Below, piece by piece: positions 58,254 to 64,000 of a DNA stretch of 64,000 nt; position 1 is the stretch's first letter; each line of letters opens with the position of its first letter. The DNA is from Sphingobacteriales bacterium (lineage in GTDB: Bacteria; Bacteroidota; Bacteroidia; Chitinophagales; UBA2359), in NCBI GenBank assembly GCA_016706405.1, contig JADJJT010000002.1:1364001-1428000 (forward strand), written 5' to 3'. The translations under genes were made by a program, and so were the position numbers. Under the pieces are notes generated by a model that saw only the letters and a list, made by a program, of their open reading frames with translations, searched no databases and had not been told where the DNA came from.

Positions 58254-60488
58254 CTATTGAGCAATTATTAGTTTTTGGAAAGTTTTGCTGCCGTTGCTTG
58301 TTTGTACGCCAACATAATAAATGCCTTCGGCAAGGTTTTTCAATTCAAAAATTATTTGCGCTTTGTTGCCTTGTTGGTGTAAAACCTGCTGGCCAACTGC
58401 GTTGTAAATAGTAGCACTTTGTAGGGCTTGGCCGTCTGATGCTTTAATGGTAACAAAATTATTAGCCGGATTTGGTGTGATATTTATTGTTGCCGAAGCA
58501 TTTTCCGGATTGTTGGGGTCAGCCACTCCGGATAAAATATCAACTGCGGTTTCTTCGCCTGCAACTTCAATTACGCTGCCATCTAATTTAATTGCTTTTA
58601 CGTCTGTAATTTTTATGGCAAAGGGTACGTTGCTACCTTTGCCGGCAATATTGTCGATAATTACGGCGTGTGCTTTGGCAATTTGGCCGTATCCACTGCG
58701 GTTAAGCTGATTTTTGCCCACTATACCTACTTGGAATTGCCCATTATTAAACTCGTTGCGCCAAAGGTGAAGGCGGTCGGTATTATTGCCCAACCAGCTT
58801 GGATTAATATCTAAGGTTAGTGTGCCTTCTTTTAAAAGTGTTGCATCGTAGTTTACGGTAAAGACAAGGCCATATATTTCGTCAAGGGGTTGGCTTTGGG
58901 TGCCAAGTATAATTGGCATATCAATATCCGAGCCTTCTAGGATGGGTTCGGTGGGCAGTTGCACAAATAAAGGAGTACCCACTAACGATTGACTGCCTTT
59001 GGCGTGTATTTTACCATAGTTAGCAGCTACGGCAACAGTGTCGGCATCGTCAATGGTGCCGCTTCCGTTGCAGTCGGCGTGGGCATAGTTTACTTCGCCA
59101 TCAAATTGATTTGTCCATAAACTATATGGGTGGCCATACCAATCTATAGTATTGTCGTTGCGGGCAATATCGCTTGTGCCATAGCCTATTCCAATATTTA
59201 GCAGGTCTTCCATGTTAACCTCTCCATTGTCGTCGGTATCTCCGGGCCAAACTGCATCATCGCACATGTTACCTAAGGCAAGAACGGTAAAAGTAATGCT
59301 AAAGGTTGTTCCGGGAATATTTGCTGTTACTACAATTGCTTCGGTAAAAGTAAAAGTTGAATCTTCCGGAAAATTGGGGGTGTAAATAATACAATGCTCG
59401 TTTAATATTTCAACTTCGCTAAAAATATTATTAGTGTTAGCGCTGTTAATAACATATCCTTCGGGAATACATTCGGTAAAACAAAGTTCGTGGGCTTGGT
59501 TATTGGTAGCGCAAACTTCAATGGGGCCGCAGCCGTAATCAACGGTAATAGTTACTAAGGCAGTATCGCAATTGGGTGGGGTGGCATCATCACAAATTTG
59601 ATAGGCAATATAATCGGTGCCAATAAATCCGGTGTCGGGGGTATAAAAAATTGTTCCGGATGGTGTAGTTTCGGCGGTGCCATGTAATGGGCCGTCAATA
59701 ATTGTTATAGTTAATATCCCCAAAGAGTCGGAGGTATAATCGTTGGCCAACACATTAATATTTGCGCTGTTATCAATATTTATGCTAACATTATCGTCAT
59801 TTGCCACAACAAAATTGCCGTTTTCAACAACTATAAAAGTAACGGTGGCTTGGTCGCAAATTGGAATAAAGTCGGTCGAGCAAATTTCGTATGTAAGTTC
59901 ATCGGTGCCGGTAAATCCGGTGTCGGGTGTGTATATAAAATATCCACCTCCCGCATCTGTAATGGTGCCATGGTTGGGGCCGGTAATTATTTCAATGGTA
60001 TAATCGCCCAACGTAAGGTCGTTTTCGGTTGGGTTAAAAGTGTATGGTTCGTTTTTGTAGGTATAATATTCGTCGTCGGTGGCTTGAGGGAAGGTGTTAT
60101 TAGGGCTTACTCCAAAATTAGCTTGAAAAGTAGTGCCGCAGGCAATAAAAAACGTAAAATTATTGGGTGTTGTTAATGTGTATCCGCTTTCAAAAAAAGT
60201 TAAACTGTACGTTCCTTGGTTTGCAATATCGAATTGGTAAAACCCGTTAGCGTTTGTTTCGGTTGTAACAAAAGTACTATCAGCACCAATTAAAGCAATT
60301 GTCATGTCGGGGGCGGGTGCTTCAATAGGGTCGTAAATGCCATCCATGTTTTGGTCAAACCAAGCATACCCCGAAACATAGCTACATTGTGCTTGGGTGT
60401 AATTGGTTGCAAATAAGAAACTGGCAATAAAAACGACTAAAAAAAACGATGCCGTTTTAAAGGCTGAAACTGAAAATGAATAATTCAT
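58254..60488 (-). CDS. T9SS-exported protein with SdrD-B-like, Ig-like and dockerin-like modules
   Basis: 744 residues, signal peptide ending TQAQ. Then an SdrD-B-like module with a calcium-type loop (WFDQNMDGIYDPIE), two VCBS/cadherin-like modules sharing GT-x(2)-Y-x(2)-PDTGF-x-GTD, and a pair of dockerin-like loops: DTDDNGEVNMEDLL and DCNGSGTIDDADTV. The last 75 residues (INITPNPANNFVTIK ... EGIYYVGV) form a type A sorting domain. Dockerins usually bind cohesins, but here they may serve only as calcium-stabilised linkers. Strand and start are clear. Confidence 0.88.
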   Translation of the reverse strand: MNYSFSVSAFKTASFFLVVFIASFLFATNYTQAQCSYVSGYAWFDQNMDGIYDPIEAPAPDMTIALIGADSTFVTTETNANGFYQFDIANQGTYSLTFFESGYTLTTPNNFTFFIACGTTFQANFGVSPNNTFPQATDDEYYTYKNEPYTFNPTENDLTLGDYTIEIITGPNHGTITDAGGGYFIYTPDTGFTGTDELTYEICSTDFIPICDQATVTFIVVENGNFVVANDDNVSINIDNSANINVLANDYTSDSLGILTITIIDGPLHGTAETTPSGTIFYTPDTGFIGTDYIAYQICDDATPPNCDTALVTITVDYGCGPIEVCATNNQAHELCFTECIPEGYVINSANTNNIFSEVEILNEHCIIYTPNFPEDSTFTFTEAIVVTANIPGTTFSITFTVLALGNMCDDAVWPGDTDDNGEVNMEDLLNIGIGYGTSDIARNDNTIDWYGHPYSLWTNQFDGEVNYAHADCNGSGTIDDADTVAVAANYGKIHAKGSQSLVGTPLFVQLPTEPILEGSDIDMPIILGTQSQPLDEIYGLVFTVNYDATLLKEGTLTLDINPSWLGNNTDRLHLWRNEFNNGQFQVGIVGKNQLNRSGYGQIAKAHAVIIDNIAGKGSNVPFAIKITDVKAIKLDGSVIEVAGEETAVDILSGVADPNNPENASATINITPNPANNFVTIKASDGQALQSATIYNAVGQQVLHQQGNKAQIIFELKNLAEGIYYVGVQTSNGSKTFQKLIIAQ

Positions 60489-60679
60489 ACAATTTGGTTT
60501 AGGAGTTGGGGTAAAACTTTTAATTGATGATGCAAAAATGCAGCGAGAAATGAGTACAGAAAATAACTTTTTTCCTAAATTATCGGTATATTTTTAGACG
60601 ATAATACAAAATGTCTATTGATAATCAGCAACTTACGATAAAATTAACTACATTTCTCGGATTTTTATTTTTACTTCTC

Positions 60680-60687
60680 TATCTTTG
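60680..60687 (+). promoter_or_regulatory. Candidate -7 box (TATCTTTG) for the 480-residue gene
   Basis: TATCTTTG lies 20 bases before the start codon, within a ctatctttgccgc context typical of Bacteroidota promoters. No TTTG is seen 19-21 bases upstream. Confidence 0.45.
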
Positions 60688-60707
60688 CCGCAGAAAAATA
60701 GTGCTAA

Positions 60708-62150
60708 ATGGAAGATAATTTGTTTGTTTCGCTTTTAAAAACTTTAAATCGGCGCGAGTTAGCGCGGTTTGCCGAATTGGTAGGCTCGCCATTTTTTAAT
60801 AAACAACCCGATTGTTTGGCGTATATAACCTTATTACAAACCAATTATCCGGATTTTGACTTGCAGCCAACCCATATTTTTTCAAAGGTTTATCCGGATA
60901 TTAAAACATTTAAGTTTGCAAAAATACACCATCTTAACTCAAAAATGGTGCAATTGCTTACTATTTTTTTTAGCCAATTGTCTTTAGAAGCAAATCCTGC
61001 CGAGCAAACTCAGCTATTGCTAACCCAATTAAGTCAACGCCAACACGAAAAACAATTTTGGCGCGTATGGCAGCAGGCAAATTTAGCCTTTGAAAATGAT
61101 GAAATTTTAGATGCACAACAATTAAAATATTGTAGCACCTTGCAAAACTCGGCAAACCATTGGCAAAGCCAAACAAAGGGGCATCAAACAGCAAACCATT
61201 TACAAGCTCAGTCAAAATATTTTGATGCCTATTATTTGGCCACCCAGTTGGCAACTGCCTGCGAAATGAAAAACCGCGAAGCAGTGTTAAATATACAGTT
61301 CGACTTGCCTTTGGCAACACATTTTTTGCCTTTGGTAAGCCAACATCCACAGCTTTATTTACAAAATATGGAGGTTAAACTTTGGTATAATTTATTAATG
61401 TGTTTACAACACGAAGACGACCCTTTGTATTTTAACCAACTGCTTGAAGAGCTTACACTTTTGCAAGATAAAGCCCCTGCCGAAACGGCCAAAGCAGTTT
61501 ATGTGCATGTACAAAATTATTGTATCCGGAAAATAAATGCCGGATTACCCGATTTCTTGCCCCAAATCATGCTAATTTATCGCACTCAATTACAGCGCGA
61601 ATGGTTGTTTGATGCGTTGGGATTTTTATCGGAGTGGCATTATAAAAATATTGTAACGGTAGGATTGCGCTTAAACGAACACCAATTTATCCGGAATTTT
61701 ATTGAAACGTATCGGGCAAAATTGCCGCCTTCGGTAGCCTATAATGCTTATAATTTTAATTTGGCTACTTGGTATTATTTTACTAAACAACATCGGCAAG
61801 CCATGAATTTGTTGCTGCAAGTTACATTTACCGACCCAGTTTACCAGTTAGATGCGCGGGCTTTATTGCTTAAAATTTACTTTGAATCGGAGGAAACTGA
61901 TGCGTTTTTTGCCCTTTGCGATTCGTTTAAAATATTTTTAACGCGCCACAAAACCTTATCAAAAAGACAACAAGAGGGTTACAGTAATTTGCTGCGCTTT
62001 GCCCGCCGCGCCTTTACCTTGCGCAATAAAAAAGATTATATCAAAAAAATGACATGGCAAACCGAGTTAGAACAATTGCGTCAACAAATAGTCAAAACAA
62101 CACCAATTGCTAATTTAAGCTGGCTAAATCAACAGGTTAATGAGTTGTAA
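60708..62150 (+). CDS. Unknown helical protein restricted to Bacteroidota-type genomes
   Basis: 480 residues, no signal peptide or membrane segment, almost entirely helical with many L and Q. The N-terminal RRELARFAELVGSPFFNK resembles a family of uncharacterised proteins that I have seen only in Bacteroidota, though I cannot name it. Helix pairs in the C-terminal half (KQHRQAMNLLLQVTFTDPVY, YFESEETDAFFALCDSF) look like TPR-type repeats. The gene ends 19 bp from the convergent lysS. Confidence 0.7.
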   Translation: MEDNLFVSLLKTLNRRELARFAELVGSPFFNKQPDCLAYITLLQTNYPDFDLQPTHIFSKVYPDIKTFKFAKIHHLNSKMVQLLTIFFSQLSLEANPAEQTQLLLTQLSQRQHEKQFWRVWQQANLAFENDEILDAQQLKYCSTLQNSANHWQSQTKGHQTANHLQAQSKYFDAYYLATQLATACEMKNREAVLNIQFDLPLATHFLPLVSQHPQLYLQNMEVKLWYNLLMCLQHEDDPLYFNQLLEELTLLQDKAPAETAKAVYVHVQNYCIRKINAGLPDFLPQIMLIYRTQLQREWLFDALGFLSEWHYKNIVTVGLRLNEHQFIRNFIETYRAKLPPSVAYNAYNFNLATWYYFTKQHRQAMNLLLQVTFTDPVYQLDARALLLKIYFESEETDAFFALCDSFKIFLTRHKTLSKRQQEGYSNLLRFARRAFTLRNKKDYIKKMTWQTELEQLRQQIVKTTPIANLSWLNQQVNEL

Positions 62151-62169
62151 ATTAATAAAACAAGGCAGT

Positions 62170-63720
62170 TTAGCGCTCTTGTTTGTCTGACTGTTTTTCG
62201 GATGGCTTTTGCGTTTGTTCGGGGCGCATTTGCGGGAAAAACAAGACTTCCTGAATTGAAGTTTGGCCGGTAAGCATCATGGTCAAGCGGTCAATGCCAA
62301 TACCCAATCCGGATGTTGGGGGCATACCATATTCTAAGGCGCGCAAAAAATCTTCGTCTAAAGCCATCGCTTCTTCGTCGCCGCGGTTAGCCAGTTCTAA
62401 TTGCTCTTCAAAGCGTTCGCGCTGGTCAATGGGGTCGTTTAATTCGCTGTATGCGTTAGCTATTTCTTTGCCGTTTACAAACAGCTCAAAGCGTTCAACT
62501 AATCCGGCTTGTGTGCGGTGTTTTTTTGCTAATGGTGTCATTTCAATAGGGTAGTCAATAATATAAGTTGGCTGTATTAGCTGGTCTTCAACTTTGTCGC
62601 CAAAAATGGCATCAATTAGTTTGCCTCGCCCCATGGTATTATCAATTTCAATATGTAAGTTGCGGCAAGTTTGGCGCAATGCTGCCTCATCCATTTCTGA
62701 AACATCAATTCCGGTGTAGGCTTTAATGCTGTCGTACATAGATAAGCGCCGGTAAGGTCCGGCAAAATTAATATCGCTGTTGCCTACGCGCACAACCGGG
62801 CTGCCATTAACGGCTGTAATTGCCTGTTCTAATAACTGCTCAACCATTTGCATCATCCAAATATAATCTTTGTAAGCAACATAAATTTCTATCGAAGTAA
62901 ATTCGGGGTTATGTGTGCTGTCCATACCCTCGTTGCGAAACATTTTGCCAAACTCATAAACCCCATCAAAACCGGCAACAATTAAGCGTTTTAGGTATAA
63001 TTCGTTGGCAATACGCAAATAAAGTTGCATATCGAGGGTGTTGTGATGTGTTTTAAAAGGTCGGGCTGCCGCACCACCATGAATGGGTTGCAAAATAGGT
63101 GTTTCTACCTCGAGCCAGCCGTGCGCATCAAAGTATTGCCGCATAGCCTGAATTAATCGCGTGCGTTTTACAAATATTTGTCGTATTTGTGGATTAATAG
63201 TGAGGTCAACGTAACGCATGCGGTAGCGCTGTTCGGGGTTGGTAAAAGCATCAAAAACAACACCGTCTTTCTCTTTGGCAACGGGCAGTGGGCGCAAACT
63301 TTTGGCCAAAACCACTAAGCGGGTAACGTGTACACTGGTTTCGCCGGTTTGTGTGTTAAAAACGTAGCCTTCTATGCCTATAAAATCGCCTAAGTCGAGT
63401 AGTTTTTTAAAAACCTCGTTGTATAAAGTTTTGTCGTCTGTGGGGCAAATATCGTCTCGGTTAATGTATAGCTGAATGCGGCCTTGATGGTCTTGTAAGT
63501 GGGCAAACGATGCCTTACCCATGATGCGCTTTGCCATTAAGCGACCTGCCATGCGCACTTGTTGGTAGTTTTTAATATCCGGATTAAAATTAGCTACTAT
63601 CTCTTGACTTTGTGCGGTAATTTCAAACATTTCGGCAGGGTAGGGGTTAATGCCTAACATGCGCAACTGTGCCAACGATTGCCGCCTTAAAATTTCCTGT
63701 TCGCTTAAAATACGCTCCAT
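62170..63720 (-). CDS. lysS: Lysyl-tRNA synthetase, class II
   Basis: 516 residues. An OB-fold anticodon-binding domain (about residues 55-160, MAGRLMAKRIMGKASFAH) precedes the class II core: motif 1 region WLEVETPILQPIHGGAAARP, motif 2 FRNEGMDSTHNPEFTSIE and motif 3 GLGIGIDRLTMML. It charges tRNA-Lys in the cytoplasm. Length is typical. The upstream leader contains a hairpin with a T-run (63799-63824). Confidence 0.97.
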   Translation of the reverse strand: MERILSEQEILRRQSLAQLRMLGINPYPAEMFEITAQSQEIVANFNPDIKNYQQVRMAGRLMAKRIMGKASFAHLQDHQGRIQLYINRDDICPTDDKTLYNEVFKKLLDLGDFIGIEGYVFNTQTGETSVHVTRLVVLAKSLRPLPVAKEKDGVVFDAFTNPEQRYRMRYVDLTINPQIRQIFVKRTRLIQAMRQYFDAHGWLEVETPILQPIHGGAAARPFKTHHNTLDMQLYLRIANELYLKRLIVAGFDGVYEFGKMFRNEGMDSTHNPEFTSIEIYVAYKDYIWMMQMVEQLLEQAITAVNGSPVVRVGNSDINFAGPYRRLSMYDSIKAYTGIDVSEMDEAALRQTCRNLHIEIDNTMGRGKLIDAIFGDKVEDQLIQPTYIIDYPIEMTPLAKKHRTQAGLVERFELFVNGKEIANAYSELNDPIDQRERFEEQLELANRGDEEAMALDEDFLRALEYGMPPTSGLGIGIDRLTMMLTGQTSIQEVLFFPQMRPEQTQKPSEKQSDKQER

Positions 63721-63798
63721 TTTCTTTAGGGAATAAAAAAATAATAAATATATTGTTAATGCTGTTTATATGGTTGAGGTGATTCTAAATAAGGTACT

Positions 63799-63824
63799 AA
63801 AAAAAATACCCGCTAAATGCGGGC
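63799..63824 (-). terminator. Terminator-like hairpin upstream of lysS
   Basis: On the minus strand CCCGC-ATTTA-GCGGG is followed after two bases by eight T. It either ends a gene outside the window or acts in the lysS leader, because a TATCTTTG box lies further upstream at 63941. Confidence 0.7.
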
Positions 63825-63933
63825 TATTGTAAGCTATTTTGTTTACAAAAATGAATAAAATGATTGGAACAGATTATTAGGTAAAACAAAATAAAATAAC
63901 TAACAATTTACTAATTAGTGTTTTTTTAAGGTG

Positions 63934-63941
63934 CAAAGATA
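63934..63941 (-). promoter_or_regulatory. Candidate -7 box (TATCTTTG) upstream of lysS
   Basis: Matches the consensus TAnnTTTG on the minus strand, 214 bases before the lysS start. A TTTG -33 box is not evident at the usual spacing. Confidence 0.4.
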
Positions 63942-64000
63942 CGGCCTTTATTGCTTGGTAATCTATTATTTTAACTTTTTTTTTCTTAGGTGCTTAAACT

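Noticed and set aside
1..64000. tRNA, rRNA, transposon or prophage genes
   Set aside because: I looked through the gaps for the T-arm pattern, inverted terminal repeats and known recombinase motifs and saw none.

Overview
The window looks like a chromosomal piece of a member of the Bacteroidota. The evidence is: five proteins' worth of type IX secretion (T9SS) cargo with C-terminal sorting domains (one type B, three type A) and SprB-type repeats, -7 boxes of the form TAnnTTTG with no clear Shine-Dalgarno sequences, a short NuoG, and families common in that phylum (Mpo1-like DUF962, DUF2461, NadR-like kinase). I see no rRNA, tRNA, CRISPR, transposase, integrase or phage genes, so this reads as ordinary chromosome with large surface-protein genes. 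The assignment to phylum is an inference from gene content; the genus is not recognisable.

Layout. 1-10264 (+): the 3' part of one giant SprB-like adhesin (about 3,400 residues visible) with six near-identical 261-bp tandem units, about a dozen W-S-G-x-G-V repeats, a Kazal-like domain and a type B sorting domain; the reading frame is broken three times, each time in a homopolymer. 10461-21428 (-): respiratory complex I genes nuoE, F, G, H, I, J, K, L, M, N in canonical order, but nuoA-D are absent and an array of 13 heptamers lies between nuoH and nuoI. 21521-29572: an alpha/beta hydrolase lipoprotein, a small lipoprotein, tsaD, an anti-sigma-like small protein, acetyl-CoA synthetase, a heptad-repeat secreted protein, a family 2 glycosyltransferase and 3-hydroxyacyl-CoA dehydrogenase. 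29729-37449: a thioredoxin-fold secreted protein, an SLT-like protein with an EF-hand, a STAS protein, a beta-helix lipoprotein, a NadR-like kinase, glutathione peroxidase, DUF2461 and a LysM/M23 peptidase. 37895-48023: aldehyde dehydrogenase (frameshifted at its 3' end), an M1 peptidase fused to a probable outer-membrane barrel, an HD phosphohydrolase, an orphan histidine kinase and a DUF3352-like protein. 48239-54737: two tandem paralogous secreted proteins with BNR and Ig-like DUF5011 repeats. 55101-63720: a channel-like membrane protein without a selectivity filter, an Mpo1-like protein, an NtrC-family regulator, a dockerin-bearing secreted protein, an unknown helical protein and lysS.

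How the parts relate. The complex I block feeds the respiratory chain; Acs and the hydroxyacyl-CoA dehydrogenase belong to acetyl-CoA and beta-oxidation metabolism. The giant adhesin, the two BNR paralogues and the dockerin-type protein are all expected to leave through T9SS; the T9SS machinery itself is not in this window.

The strongest unexplained signal is the palindrome TCCGGA. By hand I count roughly 110 copies in 64 kb, against about 10 expected from base composition, with even higher density in the gaps between genes, where copies often sit in close pairs able to fold into hairpins (one is an evident terminator at 27782-27818). The second theme is a set of five single-base homopolymer indels, which either marks unpolished sequence or phase-variable genes.
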